Under the pieces are notes generated by a model. It had not been told where the DNA came from and ran no database searches. It was given only the letters and a program-made list of their open reading frames with translations. A DNA stretch of 64,000 nt from Adlercreutzia equolifaciens DSM 19450. Its GTDB lineage: Bacteria; Actinomycetota; Coriobacteriia; Coriobacteriales; Eggerthellaceae. Numbering within the stretch: the first letter of the stretch is position 1; the number at the start of each line of letters is the position of its first letter. Shown piece by piece: positions 48,491-57,456 of the stretch. Where the stretch lies: NCBI RefSeq assembly GCF_000478885.1, contig NC_022567.1:682001-746000 (forward strand), given 5' to 3'. A program made the translations under genes and the position numbers.

Positions 48491-48910
48491 GTGAAGATTT
48501 CGACGAAGACCCGCTACGGCATGCGTTTCATGATCGATCTGGCCCAAAGTCAGGGGGAGGGCCGGGTGGCCCTGAAGGATATCGCCGACCGCCAGGGCCT
48601 TTCCAAGAAGTATCTCGAGCAGGTCGTCGCGCCTCTCGCCAGCGCGGGTTTGCTCGACGTGACGCGCGGGAACCAGGGCGGCTACCGTCTTTCCCGCGAT
48701 GCAAGTGCCATCACGCTGGCCGACATCGTTGCCGCCTCCGAGGACGGCTTGGAGTTGCTCGACTGCATGGGGTCGCTCTCTGCCTGCGAGCGCGCCGAGG
48801 ACTGCCCGTCTCGTCGCGTGTGGGGCGGCCTTCAAGCGGCGATCGGCGATTATCTCTCCGGGCTCACCCTCGCCGACGTCGCCTCTTCCGCCGCCGCTGC
48901 CAACTTGTAA
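48491..48910 (+). CDS. iscR: Rrf2/IscR-family Fe-S-sensing regulator
   Basis: 139 residues. Family opening VKISTKTRYGMRFMIDLA, HTH (VALKDIADRQGLSKKYLEQVVAPL), wing (GGYRLSRDASAITLADI) and three cysteines spaced C-X6-C-X5-C (DCMGSLSACERAEDCPS), fit to hold an Fe-S cluster. Divergence from iscS-iscU supports an IscR role. The GTG at 48491 matches the family N-terminus; ATGs at 48446 and 48467 lie in or at the edge of the promoter. Confidence 0.9.
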   Translation: MKISTKTRYGMRFMIDLAQSQGEGRVALKDIADRQGLSKKYLEQVVAPLASAGLLDVTRGNQGGYRLSRDASAITLADIVAASEDGLELLDCMGSLSACERAEDCPSRRVWGGLQAAIGDYLSGLTLADVASSAAAANL

Positions 48911-48974
48911 TCTACCACCAGACCTCTTTCGCGTATCATGTGTAATTACTTGTGCCGCGACGAGAGAGGACGCT

Positions 48975-51575
48975 GTGGAAGACGAGGGGAAAAAGTACTG
49001 GCTCTCCATAGCTGCTTTCGTTCTCGTGTTCATCGCGGTCGTCGTCACGCTGTCCACCTTCATGCAGCAGACGAGCAACCGCATCGTCGCCCAGGCGAAC
49101 CAGTACGTCTCCGATGCCACGGCCCAATCCTGCGTGCTGGTCTCCACCCTCATGGAGAACACGCAGAAAGACATCGAGACTATCGCCGCCCTTGCCTCGG
49201 AGTCGGCGGATGTGACCGACATCGTCACCAGCGAGGAATGGCTCATCAGCGTGGAGGAGACCTCGCCTTTCGACACCATCGACTTCGTTGATGTCGACGG
49301 CATGCAGCACTCGCCCCAGCACGAGCCGGTGAACGTGTCGGATCGCTCTTACTTCAAGCGGGCCATGGCGGGCGAACCTGGCATCGAGGCCGTATTCAAC
49401 ACCCGCATGACCCACGAGAACCTCGTGTACTTCTTCGCACCGGTTCGCGAGGGTGCGGACGGTCCGGTCGTGGGCTTACTTCTGGCCCACTACAGCGAGA
49501 ACCGGCTCGCCGATCTTCTGTCAGGCGATTTCTTCGGCTACGCGTCCCAGGTGATGCTGTGCTTGCCTACCGGGGAGGTGGTGGCCGCCACGGATTCCTC
49601 CTATGTTGGCAGGAACCTTATCCAAGAGGCGCAGGCCGACCCCTCTGCCACCTCCGGCGCCCGCGATCTGGAGCGCGCTTTTGCCAATCACGAGACGGTC
49701 ACGTACAGCTACAAGGCTGAGCGCGGCACGGGCTCGGTGTGCATCCGCGAGGTGCCGGGTCTCGGCTGGATGATGCTGGAGACGTTCCCGGCCGCCGCTA
49801 CCGAACAGATGATCAACGAGGCCAATGAAGGCGGTTGGAACGCCCTGTTCGTCATCGTGGTGGTATTCGTCCTCGTCATTGCCGGCATTATCTTCTACAA
49901 CAACCGCCGCCACCGCTCGCTCACCCGCTCGATGCGCGATCGGGAGGACGTGCAGCGCGGGGTGGCCAAGCTGACCGAGCGGCTGGTGCTCATGGATTTG
50001 GATGCCGATCGGTTCCGCTACATGAGCGGCCCGGTCACGCCGAGCGACCCCTACGAGTTGGAAGGCTCCTACACCGCCATGATAGAGCGCCTGCAGGGCC
50101 TGGTCGTGGGCGACGAGGCCAAGGCGGAGGTGGCCAAGCTCTACGACAAGCACACGATCATCGATCTCATGCCGCCCGGCTCCGACGAGATCCGCTTCGA
50201 GTACCAGATGAATCGCGGGGGAGACGTCAAATGGGAGGACATCAACCTCATCTGCGTGCAGCGCGACGCGGCGGGGATGCCGACGCGGCTTCTCTACACG
50301 ACCCAGGACGTCACGGCGCTCAAGCAGCGCGAGAAGCAGCTCCAGCTGGCCATGGAGGACTCCTATCGCGCGGCGGTTGCCGCCAACAACGCCAAGAGCG
50401 ACTTCCTCTCGCGCATGAGCCACGATATCCGCACGCCGATGAACGCCATCATCGGCATGACGGAGCTCGCGCGCATGAACGAGGGGCATCCGGAGAAAGT
50501 GGACGACTGCCTGGCGAAGATCACGCTGTCGAGCAACCATTTGCTCGCGCTGATCAACGAGGTACTCGATCTCTCCATGATCGAGAACGGGCGCCTGGTG
50601 CTGACCGTGGGAGAGGTGGATCTGCGAGCGTTGGCTCTCGAGATGGAGACGATGTTCTCGCAGCGCTGCGAAGAATCGGGCATCGCCTTCGCGATTGAAT
50701 TCGAAGGGCTCGCCCATCCGCTGGTAGAGGGCGATGGGCTTCGCTTGCAGCAGGTGTTCATGAACATGCTCGGCAATGCGGTGAAGTTCACGCCGGCGGG
50801 CGGCTCGGTGTCGCTGCGGGTTGTCGAGCACGCCTCTCGCGTCGAGGGGACGAGCGACTACGAGTTCGTCTTCGCCGACACCGGCTGCGGCATGGCGCCG
50901 GAGTTTCTGGCGCACGTCTTCGAGCCCTTCGCGCGCGAGCACGACTCGCGCACCGAGTCCGTGGAGGGCACGGGGCTGGGGCTTTCCATCGCCCAGTCCG
51001 TCGTCTCGCTGATGGGCGGCACGATTGATGTGGAAAGCGAGCCGGGTCGCGGCACGGTGTTCACGGTGCGGGTGAGCATGCGCTATGTGGAAAGGAATGC
51101 GAAAGGCGCTTTTGAGGAAAGCGACGACGCCGACGCCCCGCGCGATGCTTCGCAGGGGGATGCGCCCGCGCCGAGGGGCGCCGACTTGAGCGGCGTGCGC
51201 GTGCTGCTTGTGGAGGACAACGAGCTTAACAGCGAGATCGCCGTGGCGCTGCTGGAGTCCCTCGGCGCAGCGGCCGAGACGGCGGCCAACGGCCAGGAGG
51301 CCCTCGATGCGCTGGATGCGAGCGAGCCGGGGCATTTCGACGTGGTGCTCATGGATATCCAGATGCCCGTCATGAACGGTCTGGAGGCCACGCGCCGTAT
51401 CCGCGAGAGCGCGCGGGATGATTTGCGCGCATTGCCCATTGTCGTGCTCTCGGCCAATGCGTTCACCGAAGATGTTCAGGAATCGAAGCGCGCTGGAGCC
51501 GACGACCATCTCTCCAAGCCCATCAGCATAAAGGACCTGGCGGCGACATTGGGCGGAATCCTCGGACGCGCCTGA
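48975..51575 (+). CDS. hybrid sensor histidine kinase with dCache-type sensor and receiver
   Basis: 866 residues. Membrane segment (about 9-30), extracytoplasmic double-Cache-like sensor (about 35-290, FDTIDFVDVDG, DRSYFKRAMAGEPG), second membrane segment (LFVIVVVFVLVIAGIIFY), PAS-like region, HisKA with phospho-acceptor His near residue 483 (SRMSHDIRTPMNAIIG), HATPase (NMLGNAVKFTPAGG, GTGLGLSI), then a receiver domain with Asp near residue 793 (VVLMDIQMP). No HPt domain or separate output protein is encoded next to it. The GTG start has GAGAGG upstream; a longer upstream frame overlaps iscR and is not credible. Confidence 0.9.
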   Translation: MEDEGKKYWLSIAAFVLVFIAVVVTLSTFMQQTSNRIVAQANQYVSDATAQSCVLVSTLMENTQKDIETIAALASESADVTDIVTSEEWLISVEETSPFDTIDFVDVDGMQHSPQHEPVNVSDRSYFKRAMAGEPGIEAVFNTRMTHENLVYFFAPVREGADGPVVGLLLAHYSENRLADLLSGDFFGYASQVMLCLPTGEVVAATDSSYVGRNLIQEAQADPSATSGARDLERAFANHETVTYSYKAERGTGSVCIREVPGLGWMMLETFPAAATEQMINEANEGGWNALFVIVVVFVLVIAGIIFYNNRRHRSLTRSMRDREDVQRGVAKLTERLVLMDLDADRFRYMSGPVTPSDPYELEGSYTAMIERLQGLVVGDEAKAEVAKLYDKHTIIDLMPPGSDEIRFEYQMNRGGDVKWEDINLICVQRDAAGMPTRLLYTTQDVTALKQREKQLQLAMEDSYRAAVAANNAKSDFLSRMSHDIRTPMNAIIGMTELARMNEGHPEKVDDCLAKITLSSNHLLALINEVLDLSMIENGRLVLTVGEVDLRALALEMETMFSQRCEESGIAFAIEFEGLAHPLVEGDGLRLQQVFMNMLGNAVKFTPAGGSVSLRVVEHASRVEGTSDYEFVFADTGCGMAPEFLAHVFEPFAREHDSRTESVEGTGLGLSIAQSVVSLMGGTIDVESEPGRGTVFTVRVSMRYVERNAKGAFEESDDADAPRDASQGDAPAPRGADLSGVRVLLVEDNELNSEIAVALLESLGAAAETAANGQEALDALDASEPGHFDVVLMDIQMPVMNGLEATRRIRESARDDLRALPIVVLSANAFTEDVQESKRAGADDHLSKPISIKDLAATLGGILGRA

Positions 51576-51777
51576 TCCTTGCGGCGCTTGCGTCCCCCGC
51601 CACCTTTGCTGCCCTGGCGTTCCTCACGGCCCCGCGCCATCACGCGCCTACGGCGCAGCGCGGAGTCGAAGGATCGTGCGGCCCTTCCCTGTGTTAAGAT
51701 AGCCTGCACGCAACAACCCTAAAGGGGAGCGGCGGTGTCATCGGCCGCCTGCGCCCGGAAAAGGAGTCTTACCCGCT

Positions 51778-53355
51778 ATGCCTAAGGGAACCTTCGGCGT
51801 CACCACGCCCATCTACTACATCAACGCCGCGCCGCATCTGGGTACCGCCTACACCACGGTGGCCGCCGACACCATCGCTCGCTACGAGCGCATGAACGGC
51901 TACGACGTGTCGTTCGTCACCGGCACCGACGAGCACGGCCAGAAGATCGCCGAGACTGCCGAAAAGAACGGCATGACCCCGCAAGCCTGGTGCGACTCGC
52001 TGGCCCCGGCCTTCACCGATGCGTGGAAGACGCTGGATATCGACTACACCAACTTTGTGCGCACCACCGAGGATCGCCAGACCCGTGCCGTGCAGAAGTT
52101 CTGGCAGGGGCTCTACGACGCGGGCTGGCTGTACAAGAGCGCCTATGAGGGCTGGTACTGCGTGCACGAGGAGACCTACTACGCTGAGAGCGACTTGGAG
52201 AAGAACGAGGACGGCGAGTTCGTGTGCCCCGACTGCAAGCGCCCGGTGCGCTACGAGTCCTCGGGCGAGGAGAACTGGTTCTTCAAGCTCTCCGAGTTCC
52301 AGGACAAGCTCCTCGCCTTCTACGACGAGCACCCCGACTTCATCCGGCCTGTCAGCCGTCGCAACGAGATCGTCTCCTTCGTGAAGGGCGGCTTGCAGGA
52401 TCTGTCCATCTCCCGCTCCAGCTTCGACTGGGGCATCCCCGTGCCGTGGGATGAGGGCCACGTGTTCTACGTGTGGGCCGACGCGCTCATCGCGTACCTC
52501 ACGGGCATCGGCTACGGCGACCCCGAGCGCACATCCGAGTTCGATCGCCGCTGGCCCATTCAGTACCATTTCGTGGGCAAGGACATCACCCGCTTCCACT
52601 GCGTCATCTGGCCGGCCATGCTCATGGCCGCCGGCATGCCCATCACGCACACGGTGTTCGGCCACGGCTTTCTGCTCACCAAGGGCGAGAAGATGTCGAA
52701 GTCGAAGGGCAATGGTCTTATGCCGGCCGATCTGGTGCGCGTGTTCGGCGTGGACGCCTACCGCTACTACTTCATGAGCGACGTGCAGTTCGGCCACGAC
52801 GGCTCCATCTCCATGGAGCGCATGGTGCAGGTGTACAACGCTGACTTGGCCAATACCTGGGGCAACCTCGTCTCTCGCGTGACGAACATGACCACGAAGT
52901 ACTTCGAGGGCCGCGTGCCCGAGGCGCCCGCGGGCTCCGAGGACAACCCGCTGCGCGAGATCGCCGACAGCCTGTACGCGGAATACGACGGCTGCATGGC
53001 CGAGGTGGACTTCACCGGGGCTGCGGCGGCCGTGCAGAAGCTGGCGAGCCGCGTGAACCTGTACGTGGAGGAGAGCGCCCCCTGGACGTTGGCGAAGGAT
53101 CCCGCGCGTGCCGATGAGCTGGCCGGGGTCATCTACAACTGCCTGGAGGCCATCCGCATCATCGCCCTGTACATGGCACCGTTCATGCCGAACACCTCGG
53201 CCGAGGTGTTCCGTCGCCTGAGTCTGGGAGAGATCGCCGGCGTCACCGACATCCAGGAGGCCACGGCCTGGGGCCAGCTGCCCGCCAGCGTCGCCGTGGA
53301 GGTGGGCGACCCCCTCTTCCCGCGCCTGGATGTCGACAACTTGCCTGAACTATAG
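51778..53355 (+). CDS. metG: methionyl-tRNA synthetase
   Basis: 525 residues. Class I motifs HLGT (20-23; HIGH equivalent) and KMSKS (about 305) are present, plus a zinc knuckle region with CPDC near residue 150. It lacks the C-terminal tRNA-binding extension, which is common. AAAAGGAG lies 13 bases before the ATG. The ~70-base leader is too short for a T-box. Confidence 0.95.
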   Translation: MPKGTFGVTTPIYYINAAPHLGTAYTTVAADTIARYERMNGYDVSFVTGTDEHGQKIAETAEKNGMTPQAWCDSLAPAFTDAWKTLDIDYTNFVRTTEDRQTRAVQKFWQGLYDAGWLYKSAYEGWYCVHEETYYAESDLEKNEDGEFVCPDCKRPVRYESSGEENWFFKLSEFQDKLLAFYDEHPDFIRPVSRRNEIVSFVKGGLQDLSISRSSFDWGIPVPWDEGHVFYVWADALIAYLTGIGYGDPERTSEFDRRWPIQYHFVGKDITRFHCVIWPAMLMAAGMPITHTVFGHGFLLTKGEKMSKSKGNGLMPADLVRVFGVDAYRYYFMSDVQFGHDGSISMERMVQVYNADLANTWGNLVSRVTNMTTKYFEGRVPEAPAGSEDNPLREIADSLYAEYDGCMAEVDFTGAAAAVQKLASRVNLYVEESAPWTLAKDPARADELAGVIYNCLEAIRIIALYMAPFMPNTSAEVFRRLSLGEIAGVTDIQEATAWGQLPASVAVEVGDPLFPRLDVDNLPEL

Positions 53356-53366
53356 TGGGAGAAAGG

Positions 53367-53394
53367 AAAAGACCAGCGGTAACTGGTCTTTTCT
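53367..53394 (+). terminator. intrinsic terminator after metG
   Basis: Ten-bp stem AAAAGACCAG/CTGGTCTTTT (53367-53376 with 53383-53392) whose own 3' arm supplies the T-tract. Confidence 0.85.
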
Positions 53395-53493
53395 GAATCA
53401 AAACAACCCGCGCCGCCCGCCAGAGTTTACAGCTTCGGGCTTTGCTGGTGCTTCCATTGTAGCAGCCCTGTTTAGAAGATGCTAGAAGGAATC

Positions 53494-54468
53494 ATGAGAG
53501 AGCAAGATCCTGTGTTTTACGACGCGCTGTTCCGTCAGAAGCGCAAGGGCGGGAAGTGGCGCGTGATGCCCTCGCCGGTGCTGGAAGGGCCCGTGGCCGA
53601 TACCCATGCGCACTTGCAGATGCTCGCTGACCCGGCCTGCGAGCTGGCCCGCGCCGGCGCCCACGGCGTCGCCTTCGTGGAGACCATCGTCGATCCGGCC
53701 GAGGACGGCTTCGCCACCTTCGACGACCTGCCTCTTTGGCTCATGGAGGCCGCGCGCGATCTGAAGGTCATGGAAGAAGAGGACGACGGGGCGGCTGGCA
53801 TTGTCGCTGCCCCGGCGGTGCCCCACGTGCGCATCGCGGCCGGCGTGCACCCGCACAACGCCAAGGACTGGACGCCGGAGCTAAAGGCCGCCCTGCTCGA
53901 GCGTTTGCGCGACCGCCGGGTGAGCGCGGTGGGGGAGATCGGGCTCGACTACCACTACGACCTGTCGCCGCGCGATGTGCAGCAAGACGTCTTTCGCGCC
54001 CAGATCCGCCTGGCCAAGGAAGCGGGGCTGCCCATCGCGCTGCATATGCGCGAGGCCCACGACGACGGCTTCGCCATCCTGGAAGAGGAGGGCTTCCCCG
54101 AGGCGGGGACTCTTCTGCACTGCTTCAACCTGGACGCTGCGGAGGTAGCGCGTTGGGTGGAGGCCGGCTGCTACATCGCCTTCGGGGGGCCGCTCACCTT
54201 CAAGAAGGCTGATGAGGTGCGCGAGGCCGCCGCACTGGTGCCGGCTGACCGCCTGCTCACCGAGACGGACTCGCCCTATATGACTCCCGAGCCTGTGCGC
54301 GGCACCGACTGCGGCCCGGCCCACACCATCTACACCGCCGATGTGCTCTGCGAGGTGCGTGGCGCCGACACCCCCGAGGCCCGCGCCGTCCTGCTCGCCC
54401 AACTCTACGAGAACGCCCAGCGCCTTCTTAACCGCAAGCCCACCTGTTGGCAGAGGATAGGCGCTTAA
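53494..54468 (+). CDS. tatD: TatD-family metal-dependent DNase
   Basis: 324 residues. Metal ligands are visible: THAHLQ (HXH), VGEIGLDYH (Glu), LHMREAH (His), LLHCFN (His) and TETDSPYM (Asp). N-terminal ~30 residues are extra compared with most TatD proteins. The ATG at 53494 follows AGAAGGA closely; an ATG at 53479 is the alternative. Confidence 0.9.
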   Translation: MREQDPVFYDALFRQKRKGGKWRVMPSPVLEGPVADTHAHLQMLADPACELARAGAHGVAFVETIVDPAEDGFATFDDLPLWLMEAARDLKVMEEEDDGAAGIVAAPAVPHVRIAAGVHPHNAKDWTPELKAALLERLRDRRVSAVGEIGLDYHYDLSPRDVQQDVFRAQIRLAKEAGLPIALHMREAHDDGFAILEEEGFPEAGTLLHCFNLDAAEVARWVEAGCYIAFGGPLTFKKADEVREAAALVPADRLLTETDSPYMTPEPVRGTDCGPAHTIYTADVLCEVRGADTPEARAVLLAQLYENAQRLLNRKPTCWQRIGA

Positions 54469-54524
54469 TCGAGAGGCTTGGCTGATCCCGCTCAATAGTT
54501 CGGCGCGCCGCGCTTCAGCATCCC

Positions 54525-54614
54525 AAATGGGAAGATTCTGAGAGAAACTGAGAAATCTTCCCATTTGGTACTATAATACCCTTTGTCGCTGAAATAGTAC
54601 GGAATGGGAAGATT
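54525..54614 (+). promoter_or_regulatory. promoter and operators of HipBA module 2
   Basis: CTGAGA (54548-54553), 18-base spacer, TATAAT (54572-54577). A 13-bp inverted repeat AAATGGGAAGATT/AATCTTCCCATTT (54525-54537 and 54554-54566) brackets the -35, and a third half-site AATGGGAAGATT (54603-54614) touches the hipB start codon and covers its ribosome site. Confidence 0.8.
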
Positions 54615-54887
54615 ATGCATTCGGATGCGCAGATAACGTTTGGCCAGGGAAAGCCTCGCAACCCACGAGGGAAAATCCGCGATGCCGAAGATTTGGGCCA
54701 GGCTATTCGGAAGCGCCGCAAGAAACTGGGCCTGACGCAGGTGCAACTCGCCGATGCCTGCCAGTGCTCTCCTCGCTTCATCGGTGAGCTGGAGCGCGGA
54801 GTGGCGGGCGGTAACATCAAGCAAGTGCTCTACGTGTGCCAGTCCATAGGACTTGATTTGTACGCCAGAGGGAGGGGAGAAGATTGA
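54615..54887 (+). CDS. HipB-like XRE antitoxin (module 2)
   Basis: 90 residues. Basic N-terminal tail (~25 residues), then a Cro/C1 HTH (LGQAIRKRRKKLGLTQVQLADACQCSPRFIGELERG ... IKQVLYVCQSIGLDL). The third operator half-site abuts the ATG, implying that the protein may also hinder translation or initiation of its own message. Its stop overlaps the TTG start of hipA. Confidence 0.86.
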   Translation: MHSDAQITFGQGKPRNPRGKIRDAEDLGQAIRKRRKKLGLTQVQLADACQCSPRFIGELERGVAGGNIKQVLYVCQSIGLDLYARGRGED

Positions 54888-56164
54888 GGCTCGAAGTCTA
54901 TCGCGACAGCCGGGAGGGCATGGAACTGGTTGGGGCATTTGCTTCGACCGATTTCGGAATCCGCTTCTTCTACGACGTTCGATACGTGCAGCGGGGAGAA
55001 GAAAAGGGCGAGTTTGGCATCTCGGAGAGCATGCCGCTCGATTTCGGGTACTACGAGCCCCAGGAATATGCTCCCTTTTTCCAAGGGCTTTTGCCCGAAG
55101 GCGTTGTGCTCGCCAATTTGGCCGAGCGTTACCAAGTGCCCCGCAATGATTTTCTTGCCTTCTTCGAGAAGCTCGGATGCGAGAGCATTGGCGCCCTCAC
55201 GTTCGTTGCCGAGGGATCGCGATTGACCGATTTCAAGCCGTCCTATGCCCCCTTGGAAAACTCAGTGGTGGAACAGTTGCGCGAAGACGCGGAGCGGGCG
55301 GTGACGGAGATGACCGATGAGCTGAGGCTTTCTCTCTCGGGAGCGCAATCGAAGGTGGCTTGGTACTTGCCTGAAGAGGTCGATGCTCGAGATGCGGCTC
55401 TGAGCGATTGGAAGCTGCCGCTTGGGACGGCACCGTCCTCGCATATCGTAAAGGTCGCTCGAAGAGGCAGGGAGGAGCTCGCCTACAACGAATTCGTATG
55501 CATGGAGATCGCCCGGCGGTGCGGTTTTGCGACACCTGACGTTGCCCTCATCCCCGAGATTCCGGGCGCCATTGCTGTTAAGCGCTACGATCGCGTTCCA
55601 CTTGGCGAGGGCGGTCTTCTGCGGTTGCACCAAGAGGATTTCTGTCAAGCGCGCGGACTTCCCCTCTATTTGAAATACGCTGATGCGCATCCCGAAGTTA
55701 GCTATGTTCAAGTCATCGCCAAGCTTGTTGATGCAGTTTCCGAGCGTCCGGCGCAAGAGAGACTCGAGATGGCGCGTCGGCTGCTGTTCCACTATCTTAT
55801 CGGGAACTCGGACAACCACCTTAAGAATTACGCCTTTCTCTATAGCGAGGACTGGAAGCATCGCGCGTTGGCGCCCCTGTACGATTTGACATGCATTCCG
55901 CTGACGGGCTATTCGACAAAAATGGCCTTTGCGCTCGGCGCCCACAGGGAGCTGAGCGATATTACGGCTGACGACTTGGCGCGCACGGCTGAAGATATGC
56001 GCGTTTCGCGGAAGGCGGCGAAGGAGGAGGCGCGACTGCTTGCGGAGCGGTTCGAAGCCATTGACCCAACCAGCTTCGTCGAATTTGATACCCAGGCTAT
56101 GGCAAAGCGCGTCATGGAGAACGCCGCTTCTCGGTTAGCTGTGCTTAAGTCGTTCGCAGGCTAA
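54884..56164 (+). CDS. HipA-family kinase toxin (module 2)
   Basis: 426 residues. Phosphate loop SLSGAQSK (150-157), SHIVKVAR, IAVKRYDR, LHQEDFCQA, catalytic IGNSDNHLKN (Asp as base) and APLYDLTC (metal Asp). TTG start overlapping the antitoxin stop, with GGAGGGGAG upstream. Clearly diverged from module 1 and with different operators, so the two systems are probably insulated from each other. Gene and surroundings are slightly less GC-rich than average here. Confidence 0.9.
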   Translation: MRLEVYRDSREGMELVGAFASTDFGIRFFYDVRYVQRGEEKGEFGISESMPLDFGYYEPQEYAPFFQGLLPEGVVLANLAERYQVPRNDFLAFFEKLGCESIGALTFVAEGSRLTDFKPSYAPLENSVVEQLREDAERAVTEMTDELRLSLSGAQSKVAWYLPEEVDARDAALSDWKLPLGTAPSSHIVKVARRGREELAYNEFVCMEIARRCGFATPDVALIPEIPGAIAVKRYDRVPLGEGGLLRLHQEDFCQARGLPLYLKYADAHPEVSYVQVIAKLVDAVSERPAQERLEMARRLLFHYLIGNSDNHLKNYAFLYSEDWKHRALAPLYDLTCIPLTGYSTKMAFALGAHRELSDITADDLARTAEDMRVSRKAAKEEARLLAERFEAIDPTSFVEFDTQAMAKRVMENAASRLAVLKSFAG

Positions 56165-56538
56165 TGCCGTTGAGAACGGCAAGTTTTTCGAGGATTGCGA
56201 CATTTCAGCCGTTGCGACCGGTTCGAGGATCGCTAGCAACTCTTTTCGATCAGGTGTTTTATCTGGTGTCTCTGCATTTGCGGCTACCTAGCGGCCTTCT
56301 GAGTCTCTCGATGTCGAAAACCTGCGAAAACTTGCCAGATTTGAAGAGGGAAACATGCACGGGCTGCGGCGGTCAGGCGGAAAGCGGGATGGAAGCGACT
56401 TCATAGAGGCGACGGGGCGCGAGCGAAGCGGAGTTTGTGATGGCAGGGTCGTTCGTGGAATGTTGAGGAAGCGGAAACGGCAGCGCGCGGCCTGGCGGGC
56501 TATAATGGTGGGCAGTGATTCTTTCGGAAAGGATGCTC
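56165..56538. other. intergenic region after HipBA module 2
   Basis: No gene is supported in these 374 bases; an 80-codon frame at 56164 has no ribosome site and no recognisable features. TATAAT at 56501-56506 is a likely -10 for the next gene, without a clear -35. Confidence 0.45.
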
Positions 56539-57456
56539 ATGCATCGAGTGATTTTGCACGGGTCGTGCCGGGCCGATGGGCGCAGTGCCGCGCTGGCCGA
56601 CGAGCTGTTTAACGCCTGTATCGATGAGTGCCCGGACGACGGGGTGTCCATCGTGTCGGTGTCGTCTACCGAGGTGGGGCCGTGCATCGGCTGCGACAAG
56701 TGCCGTGCAGCCGCCGACGAGCCCATCCACCTGTTCGAGGAGGGCGATCCGCTGCTGCCCCAGGAGACGGTGGCGGAATCCGGTGCCCTGTTTCACCACT
56801 GCGTCATCGACGACGACATGAACGAGGTGCGCAAGCACCTGGACGCGGCCGACGAGCTCATCGTGGTGTGCCCGGTGTACTTCGCCAGCGTGCCGGCCCA
56901 GATGAAGGCGCTGCTCGACCGCCTGCAACCCTACTACTTCACCGATCTGCGCACGCGGCCCAAGCGGCCCGCTGTCATTCATGTGGTGGGGGCCGGCGGC
57001 GATCCCCACGGCTTCGAGCCGCTCATCGGCACCGTGCGCTCGGCGCTGTCCGTGGCCGGGTTTGCCGTGGAGCTCGTGCTCGACTGGGTGGGGAAGATCC
57101 GCGCCGACGGCGAGATCACCGCCGATGCCGAGGAGTACCCGCTGCCCCCCGTCGGCGGCTTCGGAGCTATGGGTCTCGACTTCGACGACGACTACGAGGT
57201 CGTGGAAGTGGAAGGTACGGAAGAGATCGAGGAGATCGAAGAGGCGGAAGGCGACGAGGGAGTGGGCGAGGTTGTCGAGCCTCGTCCGAAGGATCGCGCG
57301 AAGCTGTCCGTGAGCCAGAAGGCGCCCGCTCCCAAGCAGGGCGCTCCGAAATCGGGCTCCCGCGGTCCGCGCAAGTCTTCCAGCAAGGGCGGCGGCCCGG
57401 CCTACGGGAAGAAGAACACCAAGAAGAAGGGCAACGGCCGTGGTGGCCATCGATAG
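56539..57456 (+). CDS. flavodoxin-like/NADPH-dependent FMN reductase family protein with charged tail
   Basis: 305 residues. The first ~205 match the flavodoxin-like iron-sulfur flavoprotein group: HGSCRADGRSAALADEL (FMN phosphate loop), PCIGCDKCR (Cys pair) and CPVYFASVPAQMKALLDRLQPYY. From ~215 the chain is first Glu-rich (EVEGTEEIEEIEEAEGDEG) and then Lys/Gly/Ser-rich to the end, a disordered tail possibly for nucleic-acid binding. AAAGGA lies before the ATG. Overlaps the rsmA start by 17 bases. Confidence 0.82.
   Translation: MHRVILHGSCRADGRSAALADELFNACIDECPDDGVSIVSVSSTEVGPCIGCDKCRAAADEPIHLFEEGDPLLPQETVAESGALFHHCVIDDDMNEVRKHLDAADELIVVCPVYFASVPAQMKALLDRLQPYYFTDLRTRPKRPAVIHVVGAGGDPHGFEPLIGTVRSALSVAGFAVELVLDWVGKIRADGEITADAEEYPLPPVGGFGAMGLDFDDDYEVVEVEGTEEIEEIEEAEGDEGVGEVVEPRPKDRAKLSVSQKAPAPKQGAPKSGSRGPRKSSSKGGGPAYGKKNTKKKGNGRGGHR

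Noticed and set aside
47080..48945. 621-codon frame antisense to iscS running into iscR
   Set aside because: It crosses two well-supported genes and the promoter region; no domain recognised.
51576..51777. possible T-box leader of metG
   Set aside because: The distance from the likely -10 to the ATG is only ~80 bases, with no terminator hairpin and no T-box sequence.
56164..56406. 80-codon frame after hipA module 2
   Set aside because: No ribosome site, no recognisable domain, and an irregular composition; kept as intergenic.
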